DNA of 26,493 nucleotides, from positions 1 to 26,493 of the IMG/VR virus record IMGVR_UViG_3300046010_009507. One strand, given 5' to 3'. The translations under genes were made by a program, and so were the position numbers. The notes below the pieces were generated by a model, which made no database searches, was not told the origin of the DNA, and saw only the letters and a program-made list of their open reading frames with translations. Source of the DNA: a virus. Below, piece after piece: positions 9,108 to 16,860 of the stretch. Numbering within the stretch: the first letter of the stretch is position 1; each line of letters begins with the position of its first letter.

Positions 9108-10367
9108 TTAGTATTCCAGCTTAATAGTAATCAAATATTCATCAAAAAATGTTTTCTTTAACGGTTTTGATAATTTTGCAACCGCCAATAATTCATAATT
9201 TGGATTATATAATCCGATGGATGTAATGTATGATACTGGATTGTACGTAAAATCACGGTGGACTAATTCTGCTCTGCTTCCCGTATAATATGTTGGATTG
9301 GTTGAATAGTTATATTGATAATTCCTTATTCTAACATAATAGTAAGAATTTGTCTTTATATCTACTTTTCTAGCAAAAAATGATGATGTTGCAGTTCTAG
9401 TATTTGTTGGCTGGGCCGCACCTGAAATAGCGGTCAATAATTTTATATTATTATTTCCATTTACGTATGATCCAGACGTAACATTGAATCCAAGTTCGCT
9501 GTTCAACTTATCGGCATTTAATACAAGAACACCATAGTCAGCATAGAATAATCCGTATGCTTCATTTGATGCGGTGTGTATTCCGTTCTCAATTGTCCCA
9601 GATACTATATTAAATACACGTGTTGATGTTGTAATGGATGGTGATACATCAACCGAATCGCGTGAATCATCTATTAATGTTATTACTTTAGATGAACCAG
9701 AATCAACTTTAATTGCTGCACTTGCCGTGTATGTTCCGTTTGGATATAAATTACCATCAAGTTTAGCCAATGCAAGTTCAAAATTACCAGGATCTACCTT
9801 GTCTCCAATTAATTTTGAATTAAAGTTAATAACATATATGTTATCTGAAGTTAAGTATGCAGAACCTGTCTTAAATGAAAACTGCTCGTCTTCTGGTGTC
9901 AACAATAATTGCCTATACTGCTTGTATATAGCCCTCGTTGGCGTATCGTCTGGTTGTCCCTCTGCTTCGGTTTCACCATAGCCAAATCTATTACCATACG
10001 CAATATAAAATTCCGTAGAATCATCACACGATGAAGTTGAAGACTGTATCTTCAAGTAATAATCGAGCTGGGCATCTGTTAACCCAGATGCAGTATAAAA
10101 AGTGCTTAAACTAGCACTTGTATTGCTCCAAAGACCCTTTGTTTCTGCATAAACATTATTAGTTATGACATCTCCAGAGGAGAACTGTGTATATACTAAT
10201 ATTACGTTTGATGGTGGATAACTAGTTAATGGCGCTACTATATCAGCATTGGTTATCTGATCGATATCCAATCCTCCCATAGCTGCATCCGCAGATTGAG
10301 CAGCTGAGGCCGCAGCCATGTTACCTGCAGCTGCCTGACCAGCCAATGTATTTTGATTTAAAGCCAT
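9108..10367 (-). CDS. Tandem paralog 1 of 7: phage structural protein, canonical form with Ala-rich N-terminus
   Basis: This 419-residue protein is the first transcribed member of the array. Its core blocks are IAYGNRFGYG near 121, PTRAIYKQYR after it, FELALAKLDGN near 192, NIVSGTIENGIH near 252, LVLNADKLN near 278, YNYSTNPTYYTG near 350, YITSIGLYN near 376 and LLAVAKLSKPLKKTF near 390. The first 35 residues are unusually rich in alanine and glycine (AGQAAAGNMAAASAAQ), suggesting a flexible or helical attachment peptide. A good Shine-Dalgarno sequence (AAGGA, 8-base spacer) supports the start. It follows the 223-residue collar-fibre-like gene by 19 bases. I recall similar C-terminal blocks in uncharacterised proteins of environmental T4-like phages, but no function is known to me. 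Confidence 0.67.
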   Translation of the reverse strand: MALNQNTLAGQAAAGNMAAASAAQSADAAMGGLDIDQITNADIVAPLTSYPPSNVILVYTQFSSGDVITNNVYAETKGLWSNTSASLSTFYTASGLTDAQLDYYLKIQSSTSSCDDSTEFYIAYGNRFGYGETEAEGQPDDTPTRAIYKQYRQLLLTPEDEQFSFKTGSAYLTSDNIYVINFNSKLIGDKVDPGNFELALAKLDGNLYPNGTYTASAAIKVDSGSSKVITLIDDSRDSVDVSPSITTSTRVFNIVSGTIENGIHTASNEAYGLFYADYGVLVLNADKLNSELGFNVTSGSYVNGNNNIKLLTAISGAAQPTNTRTATSSFFARKVDIKTNSYYYVRIRNYQYNYSTNPTYYTGSRAELVHRDFTYNPVSYITSIGLYNPNYELLAVAKLSKPLKKTFFDEYLITIKLEY

Positions 10368-10375
10368 TTAATTCA

Positions 10376-10380
10376 TCCTT
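10376..10380 (-). promoter_or_regulatory. Ribosome binding site of the first tandem paralog
   Basis: AAGGA lies eight bases before the ATG at 10367-10365. It lies in a true 19-base gap and not inside the upstream gene. This makes the first paralog one of the few array members with independent initiation; the others mostly rely on coupled starts. Confidence 0.55.
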
Positions 10381-10386
10381 TTAATA

Positions 10387-11058
10387 TTAACTAGCTGGGT
10401 TATTAGTTCCAGCTGCTGTTCCTGGGATTGCGGCTGATACTACGATTGGTATTACAATTCTTCCGCCTGTTTCATTTCCAATGATTGTCAATGTTGTTGA
10501 TCTTTGCAATACAGCATCATACTTAGGATTGATGCTACATTTCAGACCAACTCTAGTTATAGCTTGTGGTGCTTCCGTATCACCAACAAACCTAGCAACT
10601 GTTGGTGTAATTGCTCTTGATGCAGGTGTAACATCTATTATGTCAGCAACTGTATTGTCACCAAGAATGAACGTATATCCTAATGTTGAATTAGCTCCAA
10701 CAAAATTGATTGTAGTTGGCTCAACAATTTTTGCACCTTCCCCAGAAAAAGTAAGACGTTCAACGTTTACTTTTATTACTGGGATTACCGGAGTATTTCT
10801 TGGTAGTGTTATAAGTTTATATTTTAGATTTAATGTCTCATCTGGTACAGCTTCTGTTACCGGCATATTTTCGATAACAACGCCATAATAATCACTACCA
10901 TTAGGGTGTGCAGGATTCCATAAATCATAATCAACTTCATCATCCGAAAGTGCAAACTGAGTTATCTTGAATTCATTTCTGTTTCTAGCTAATAACTCCC
11001 TGCCTTTTTTAGTTAAAATTGCATCTACTGTTATTGTAGAATTATTTAAATATCCCAT
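10387..11058 (-). CDS. Tail-collar-fibre-like structural protein
   Basis: The 223-residue protein begins MGYLNNSTITVDAILTKKGR, followed by ELLARN...FKITQFALSDDEVDYDLWNP. The LT..GRELLA...F.IT.FAL.DDE pattern is like the N-terminus of tail-collar and tail-fibre attachment proteins (LT..G...LA......I..FA.GDG), which dock fibres to the baseplate. From about residue 90 on it is beta-rich, with many Val, Ile and Thr and few charges, and it ends in an Ala/Gly/Pro tail. Similar proteins beginning MGYLNN are, from memory, common in environmental T4-like phages as uncharacterised structural proteins. It sits between the large wedge protein and the seven-paralog array, which suits a connector between them. 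It has the best ribosome binding site in the window and a 54-base leader, implying high expression. The role is inferred. Confidence 0.6.
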   Translation of the reverse strand: MGYLNNSTITVDAILTKKGRELLARNRNEFKITQFALSDDEVDYDLWNPAHPNGSDYYGVVIENMPVTEAVPDETLNLKYKLITLPRNTPVIPVIKVNVERLTFSGEGAKIVEPTTINFVGANSTLGYTFILGDNTVADIIDVTPASRAITPTVARFVGDTEAPQAITRVGLKCSINPKYDAVLQRSTTLTIIGNETGGRIVIPIVVSAAIPGTAAGTNNPAS

Positions 11059-11112
11059 TTCATTACTCCTATAAGAATTTCATTTTAAATAAATATGTGT
11101 ATAACAACTTTT
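11059..11112 (-). promoter_or_regulatory. Largest intergenic gap with a strong ribosome binding site; possible internal promoter
   Basis: This 54-base gap between the 1282-residue gene and the 223-residue gene is the longest non-coding stretch in the window. AGGAG at 11066-11070 lies seven bases before the ATG at 11058. Upstream, the minus strand reads an A/T-rich run including CATATTTATTTAAAA. That is not the T4 late promoter consensus TATAAATA, so a promoter here is only possible. No hairpin with a T-run is seen, so there is no evident terminator. Confidence 0.35.
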
Positions 11113-14100
11113 TTATACTCCAGGTGGTATTATATTTGGATCTATAAATACATTATTATTAGGATTTCCAAGCGAAGAGCTATATTGTACATTTTGTGAT
11201 CCTGACGGTATTATAGTTACAGGCACCGCTAATGCTAATCCTGGGTTATCTAGGTTTATGTAGTTGACATCAAACGATGATACCTTCGATCCATAATACC
11301 TATGATTTTCAGCCCCCTTGTGTAATCTCTTTATAAAATATGGATTATTTCCAAATTTTAAACTTGCATCTGATGGTTTGTTTATTGATGCAGACGCATC
11401 ATTTCCAAAAGTATATTCAATTGTTGCATAGTAAAAATTATTAGCTGTACCATCTATTGTATTAAAAATATTTATCGATTTTGCATAATCCAAATTTTCG
11501 TATCCGCGCTGTCTTCCCAATAATGGACTAGTATAAGTATATGACAAATCGTTATTAGATACTGGATATACAAAATTATTTATTTTTGTTTTTAGCTCTT
11601 TAGATGTTTTAGATAACAAAGGCAGTAATGTTATTGTTGAATTATACTCTGGTTTGCTACTCATTACTGAGTTTATTTGGGTTGATTGTATTAGAGAAGA
11701 ATTCATTTGAAGAAACGAGTTTTTAATAGTATATATTTGGTCTATTGTACCCGAAGGTGGTACAGACGCGGATATATACAAGATATCCTTTTCTTGAATC
11801 TTTCCATTAAACCCAGATAATGTTGCTGTTCTGTTTCCCTTTTTTACAAATTCAATTAAATTTGATTGATCAACTGTAGCAGATAGCATAGGTAATTGCT
11901 TTAATTTTATTCTTTGTAACTCATTATTTTCTATTATCAATCCAATTATTGCATTTGCCTTTGCTGGTATAACTTGTTTTATCTGTTCAAATATGGTAAA
12001 ATCATATATTTTTAATGCTTTTAGATAGCTGTGAATATCATCGGTTGTTCTACTATTCTGAAAATAAAACTTTGCTAGATCTAACAGCTTTACGTAATAT
12101 TTTTTATCGGTATCTACTGGAGATCCGATATATTCATCTAATTCAAATGTTCCAAATCTATTGAAAATATCTTCGTTTATATTAAACTGTGGTGAAAATC
12201 CTATTTTTATTTTATTTTCATCATTTGGTTTGTAATCATATGATGACAATTCTACACGAGTATTATACGATAAGTTGCCCAATAAAGTTGATGATTCAAC
12301 TCGCTCTTTTTCTGGTATTATTGCATTATCTGCTATTGTTGGAATTTCAAATTTAACAAACTCGCTGTATGCAACAACAGACCCAGTATCTCTTGATAAA
12401 ATCACTTGGGCATTGTATATGTTGGTTTGATTAATATTTCCAACGGTAATCGGAGCAAGTTTATCATTTTGATATGCATTTTCCAACCATGCTGGATATC
12501 TGGCTATAAGGTCATATGTACTTTGTGATACATTATTTCCATGATATGAAAGAGGTGATAACATATGAGATTTCATAATCTCTTCATCAACCGGTGATTT
12601 CCAGTATCGAACTTCGTTCAAATAGAATTTTATATTACCATCATTGCAAAATGTTATAGATTCCGATGAAAAAAGTGCATTGGTATAATCACCGTAAAGA
12701 TTTATGCTAGTTGATTCAAAGAAGTTAACTTTATCATAATTTTTTTGCAGAAAATATAGATTTAATGAGGCAGACTGTGCACTCTGTGATACTATTCTAT
12801 CTGTTTGTAAAAATATTGCAGATGGTAATTCATCAATATATTCTATATTTTTTATAGAGCTTGATATCTGTCCTAAACTAGAAGATACTGTTAATATAAT
12901 ATTACCAGTATAATCAGTTGATCCACTTTTCTCTAAATCTATTTTTACATGATTTCCTTTAGAAAATAGGTTACCATACGCAACTGTATTTGGGTCAAAT
13001 ATAAATCTAAAATAGGTTGATGTTGGGTAACTTAAAGATCCAGTGTAATCTGAAAACTGTATGAATGGTACTTGAAAATATTCGTCTAACTGTAAATCCA
13101 AGTACCTTATTAATTTTTCTTCTTTATGTTTTGGCCGTGTGTCTTGGTTACCAACTCCACCAAATTCTCGTATAAAAAATTGTGAAGCAGGTATACCATA
13201 TGCAGATACCAATGCCTTTACCGAACGATCGGTTCCTTTAGATTTTAGGATTTTTGGTAAATTTAAAAGGATACGCTTCCAAATTGCTTTTGTATAATCA
13301 CTAGATGGCAATGCATATGATGTGTCATTTATATTGGTTCTCTTTAGTTTCTTCATTTCATCATAACCAAAGAAATTAAACCACAGATCTTTTAATTTTT
13401 GACTCTCATTTAATTTCCATCCGTAATTATTAGCCATGTGTACTAATAAATCTTTTGATATACCAAAGTCTGGGTGCTCATCTTGTGCATATTTATCATT
13501 AAAATGTGTAATATATAACCATATAGTATCAAAATAGTGTGCTATCATATTAACAAATAAAAGATACTCGCTATTATTTGAATCATCTCTGATAAATTCT
13601 GGTATTGTTCTTATTAATTGTGCTTCATTATCAAAGTCATATTCTCTTGCCGTTTCAATTGCTGCGTCTTTCCATGCCAAATATATATCACTGTTAATAT
13701 CAATTGTTTCAAATGCATATGGAATTCCAGGCCCAACCGCCCAAATAACATTAGCGTTTACCCAGGTTTGTGCCCAATCAATCCAGACAATACTTTCCAA
13801 ATCCTCAGATCTTGTTGTTTTTATTATTGGTGGAATTGGATATGTTACATCATTTCTTTTTGATGAATCCAACTCATAATATAAAAACATTTCAAAATCA
13901 TCAAATGATTGTAACAAAAGATTTTTAGATGTAGAATACAGCAATATATCAGAATTTTGCGTACTATCTAATCCGTATATGGCATTTATTTGCTCTTGAT
14001 ACCATGCAATTAATTCTACTTTGTATGTAAAATTTAAAATTCTTTCTTCCAATGAAGAATAATGAACAAAGCTCGATAAATCAGAAAAATCTATGTTTAG

Positions 14101-14961
14101 TTTTATTCCATATTTTCTTCGAAATAAATTATTGACAGTTAGCTCTGCAGTATCTGTGTTAGATGATACTATATCAGTCCAAGTTTTATAATCAGATTCT
14201 AAATGAGTCCAATATAACTTTTCAACATCGGTTTGTGGTTCCTGTAGAGTATTCCCAGAAATATTGACAATAGGTGGGACAATCTGTAGGGAATCTATAT
14301 ATGGTTGTGTTAGCATTTCTGATATCCAACACGAATTCTGTATTGAAAATTGTGGTGGCAACGGATCAAACAGCTTAATATAAATCTTATTTTGTATATT
14401 ATCTGTACTAATATTTGCAATTGGTACTAAATTATTTTGACCAAAATTCAGTACTGAATTTATAAAAAATACTCGTTGGTTTGCCCAATATTTAAAGAAG
14501 TTATTTAGATCATTTACAGATGTTTGATCATCAGGTGATTCCAATTTTAATATTAATTCAGTTCTTGAAGGCGATATATCATATATAAAAAGTTTTTCGG
14601 TTGCAAATGAACCAACTCTATCATGCAGTATATTATATGTAAATTTATAAACACCAGCTGTTACACCAAGCTCAGAAAGATCTGCCTCTAAATCAAATAA
14701 AACAGTTTCATCATCTATAATTTGAACATTTGGTGAATATTGTGAGCCAACTAAATATGCACCGTCAACTGAATACACATGAAATTCTATGGTTCGTTTT
14801 GAATACGGAGATCCTGTTCTTGAGAAAGATTCTAAATTTAAATTTGGATAAAATTGTGCAGGAGATAAAAGTTTACTCTGTGATTTAGCAAAAAAAGAAC
14901 CATTTGTTGGTTTATTTGATCTAAATATTTCAGTTGAATTTTTGTATTGATATAATGACAT
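11113..14961 (-). CDS. Large baseplate wedge/tail protein (T4 gp7 position; tail protein I-like and LamG-like segments)
   Basis: At 1282 residues this is the largest protein here; T4 gp7, the wedge protein next to gp6, is about 1030. Near residues 560-600 it has LNLPKILKSKGTDRSVKAL, then YGIPASQFFIREFGG. This is the KSKGT-R----L...YGIP pattern found in P2 gpI-like tail proteins and large phage baseplate proteins. Residues about 640-810 are beta-rich and end with IKFYLNEVRYWKSPVDEE and then a HMLSPLSYHGN stretch, a signature of LamG/concanavalin-like domains in phage tail proteins. Residues 1-130 look like beta-sandwich modules. It follows the coiled-coil gene by one base. I infer a wedge scaffold contacting gp6, with the LamG-like part as a possible surface or glycan contact. 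It could instead be a tail-fibre network protein. Confidence 0.65.
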   Translation of the reverse strand: MSLYQYKNSTEIFRSNKPTNGSFFAKSQSKLLSPAQFYPNLNLESFSRTGSPYSKRTIEFHVYSVDGAYLVGSQYSPNVQIIDDETVLFDLEADLSELGVTAGVYKFTYNILHDRVGSFATEKLFIYDISPSRTELILKLESPDDQTSVNDLNNFFKYWANQRVFFINSVLNFGQNNLVPIANISTDNIQNKIYIKLFDPLPPQFSIQNSCWISEMLTQPYIDSLQIVPPIVNISGNTLQEPQTDVEKLYWTHLESDYKTWTDIVSSNTDTAELTVNNLFRRKYGIKLNIDFSDLSSFVHYSSLEERILNFTYKVELIAWYQEQINAIYGLDSTQNSDILLYSTSKNLLLQSFDDFEMFLYYELDSSKRNDVTYPIPPIIKTTRSEDLESIVWIDWAQTWVNANVIWAVGPGIPYAFETIDINSDIYLAWKDAAIETAREYDFDNEAQLIRTIPEFIRDDSNNSEYLLFVNMIAHYFDTIWLYITHFNDKYAQDEHPDFGISKDLLVHMANNYGWKLNESQKLKDLWFNFFGYDEMKKLKRTNINDTSYALPSSDYTKAIWKRILLNLPKILKSKGTDRSVKALVSAYGIPASQFFIREFGGVGNQDTRPKHKEEKLIRYLDLQLDEYFQVPFIQFSDYTGSLSYPTSTYFRFIFDPNTVAYGNLFSKGNHVKIDLEKSGSTDYTGNIILTVSSSLGQISSSIKNIEYIDELPSAIFLQTDRIVSQSAQSASLNLYFLQKNYDKVNFFESTSINLYGDYTNALFSSESITFCNDGNIKFYLNEVRYWKSPVDEEIMKSHMLSPLSYHGNNVSQSTYDLIARYPAWLENAYQNDKLAPITVGNINQTNIYNAQVILSRDTGSVVAYSEFVKFEIPTIADNAIIPEKERVESSTLLGNLSYNTRVELSSYDYKPNDENKIKIGFSPQFNINEDIFNRFGTFELDEYIGSPVDTDKKYYVKLLDLAKFYFQNSRTTDDIHSYLKALKIYDFTIFEQIKQVIPAKANAIIGLIIENNELQRIKLKQLPMLSATVDQSNLIEFVKKGNRTATLSGFNGKIQEKDILYISASVPPSGTIDQIYTIKNSFLQMNSSLIQSTQINSVMSSKPEYNSTITLLPLLSKTSKELKTKINNFVYPVSNNDLSYTYTSPLLGRQRGYENLDYAKSINIFNTIDGTANNFYYATIEYTFGNDASASINKPSDASLKFGNNPYFIKRLHKGAENHRYYGSKVSSFDVNYINLDNPGLALAVPVTIIPSGSQNVQYSSSLGNPNNNVFIDPNIIPPGV

Positions 14962-14962
14962 C

Positions 14963-15784
14963 TTACGCTCCTATACCAATTTTTTTGAAATTTTCAATAA
15001 TTTCTTCGTATGTGTTAGATGCTATAAATACCATTTCAACCTTTGCTTTAAATTCTGCGAACTCTGATTCTTTTTGTGTTAATCTAGTGGTTGCATCTAC
15101 AACCAATCGTTGTGCTTCTTCTTGGATTTTTCTTAACTCCTCTTGACGATCTTGTTCTTGTGTTGCAAGACCCAATGCTTCTTCTGATATTGACTGTTGT
15201 AACGCATTTATTTCGTCTCTAAAAGATGCATTATCTATTTCCAACCCAAGAATCACATCTTTAAAATTTGTCTTATCTGTTTCTAACAAAGACATTTTAT
15301 TTTTTAAACTTTCGATCTGCTCTTTCAATTGCTCTATAATTTCAGCTGAATTATCAACATTAACAACAAATTCGCTAAATGTGACATCAAAAACATATTT
15401 AATCTTTGCTTTTTTATATCTAGTTGTTACTGTATCAAGCGTTAATAATACAGGACTAGGGACTCCAACTGTATTGTCAATTTTTATTGCCCCAGCTGCA
15501 TTTCTTTTTATACCATCCATCCCACTTTTATTGTTTGTAGCAAATATATTTTTTATAATTTGCTCTCTCAGTAATTCAGATGGTAATTTTCCATTAACAT
15601 CATTTGTTATTATTCTTCGTATTAGTTGTTCTTCAAATACGCTAAAATCGGCACGTTTAGCAGCAAATCCAGATAGCAATCTATCTGTCTCATTTGATGG
15701 TCCTTCGCCATTCATTATGTTTAATTCTTCCATGAGTACTTCTTTTATCTGAAGTAAATCATCGGCTGATAATACTTGGCTCAT
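14963..15784 (-). CDS. Coiled-coil structural protein of the baseplate cluster
   Basis: This 273-residue protein has two parts. The first 140 residues are mixed helix and strand with a basic stretch (TTRYKKAKIKYVFDVTFSE near 119-137). Residues about 145-255 are a long charged heptad-rich coiled coil, starting EIIEQLKEQIESLKNKMSLL and rich in Glu, Gln, Lys and Leu. It ends in a short helix (EEIIENFKKIGIG). I do not recognise a family. The start overlaps the stop of the DNRLRE-like gene by four bases, and the next gene starts one base after its stop, so it lies within the wedge operon. The coiled coil may mediate trimerisation or pack along the gp6/gp7 wedge, much as helical bundles do in T4 wedges; that is inference. 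It is far too short for a tape-measure protein. Confidence 0.55.
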   Translation of the reverse strand: MSQVLSADDLLQIKEVLMEELNIMNGEGPSNETDRLLSGFAAKRADFSVFEEQLIRRIITNDVNGKLPSELLREQIIKNIFATNNKSGMDGIKRNAAGAIKIDNTVGVPSPVLLTLDTVTTRYKKAKIKYVFDVTFSEFVVNVDNSAEIIEQLKEQIESLKNKMSLLETDKTNFKDVILGLEIDNASFRDEINALQQSISEEALGLATQEQDRQEELRKIQEEAQRLVVDATTRLTQKESEFAEFKAKVEMVFIASNTYEEIIENFKKIGIGA

Positions 15785-16860
15785 CTAACAACCTTAAAAT
15801 ATATGTTATCGTCTAAAATATATTGCTCAAATTGGTCAACTTTAACTTTTACTAGAATTTTATAGAATCGTTCTGGTTGGAAATTATCCATAAAAATATT
15901 GAAGTAATTGCTTGTTGAATCACAACTTATTTTTGTCCCCACATCATCAAACGGTATTATTATATCGTCTGTAACAGTATCTCTAATTTCATAATAAGAT
16001 GATGATGGCAATCTATAGTTAATTAAATATCTAGATTGTGTTGCATACGTTCTTTCTAAAAATTTAGGTCTAGAGAACAATCGTATTTTTGTTTTTTCAT
16101 TTTGATTATAAACTTCTTTTATTCTAGAGTAAATAATAAACTCTTTATTTGTATCTATTAGAGATAGACTTCCTGTTTGATACGATGAATCATCCCAAAT
16201 AATTTTTAGTTTTGGCGAGTATATGGTGTTTGATTCATTAGAAAAGAATTTGTATGAATAATAACCATAGTTCGATAACTCACTTCCAGATGTAAATTTT
16301 ATTATGAGACCATCATTGCTGATTATGCTGCTACTGTATGCATTGAATATTTGACTAACATTAATATTTAAATCATTTTTTATATTCGTAATAGAACTTG
16401 TGATTCTATAATTGCTTTCAGTATACCAAGTACCACCACCAGTAACTGCGTTATATGCATAACTTGTTGGTCTAGAGCCAGTTGTTACCCATTCAATTGA
16501 TCCTGAAAAATCACGCCATTTCCATGACGTTCCATTTTTTACTGGTACATTATCATTTGCATTACCTGTTCCATTTTCCCATGCTCCACTTACAGGACGT
16601 GTCTCTATTGATACCTCTATTGGTGATTCTTCTATTTTTGCTACATACAGGTTTAACGAATATGTTGGTGATTGGACATTATATGTAGATAAAAAACTAT
16701 TAATTTCCGATTGGTCAAACTTTAATAGTATTCTAGAATTATAATACAGATTTCCTTTTTTTTCATGTAATAATTCTAGAATAGAATCCATTCCTGTATT
16801 TGAATCTAGCTTAGTTTCATATAATGTTGCATCTTTTATTGGATAAAAAATATTAACCAT
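15781..16860 (-). CDS. DNRLRE-like beta-rich baseplate-cluster protein
   Basis: The 359-residue protein begins MVNIFYPIKDATLYET, then DSNTGMDSILELL and NSRILLKFD near residues 40-50. This DATLYE...NTG...L......R.LLKFD layout is that of DNRLRE-type beta-sandwich domains, which typically also have a W-containing stretch downstream (here VSGAWENG and SWKWRDFSGSIEW near 105-125). The rest is rich in Ser, Tyr and Thr and ends in strands (FQPERFYKILVKVKVDQFEQYILDDNIYFKV). DNRLRE domains are best known from bacterial surface and secreted proteins; in this phage context I infer a structural or surface-contact part at the wedge. It shares one base with the gp6-like stop and overlaps the next gene by four bases. 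Assignment is by pattern only. Confidence 0.52.
   Translation of the reverse strand: MVNIFYPIKDATLYETKLDSNTGMDSILELLHEKKGNLYYNSRILLKFDQSEINSFLSTYNVQSPTYSLNLYVAKIEESPIEVSIETRPVSGAWENGTGNANDNVPVKNGTSWKWRDFSGSIEWVTTGSRPTSYAYNAVTGGGTWYTESNYRITSSITNIKNDLNINVSQIFNAYSSSIISNDGLIIKFTSGSELSNYGYYSYKFFSNESNTIYSPKLKIIWDDSSYQTGSLSLIDTNKEFIIYSRIKEVYNQNEKTKIRLFSRPKFLERTYATQSRYLINYRLPSSSYYEIRDTVTDDIIIPFDDVGTKISCDSTSNYFNIFMDNFQPERFYKILVKVKVDQFEQYILDDNIYFKVVR

Noticed and set aside
9574-9981. Plus-strand open frame of 135 codons
   Set aside because: It lies wholly antisense to a clearly coding paralog with conserved blocks and has no family motif or ribosome binding site.
61-10367. Diversity-generating retroelement as the source of paralog variation
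   Set aside because: No reverse transcriptase and no template/variable repeat pair was seen; copies differ over their whole length, not at scattered adenine positions.
10481-10888. Plus-strand open frame of 135 codons opposite the 223-residue gene
   Set aside because: It is an antisense shadow; the minus-strand frame has the recognisable N-terminal motif, strong ribosome binding site and correct spacing.
14963-15784. Tape-measure protein because of the coiled coil
   Set aside because: It is only 273 residues, lacks hydrophobic segments, and lies inside the wedge gene set rather than next to tail tube genes.
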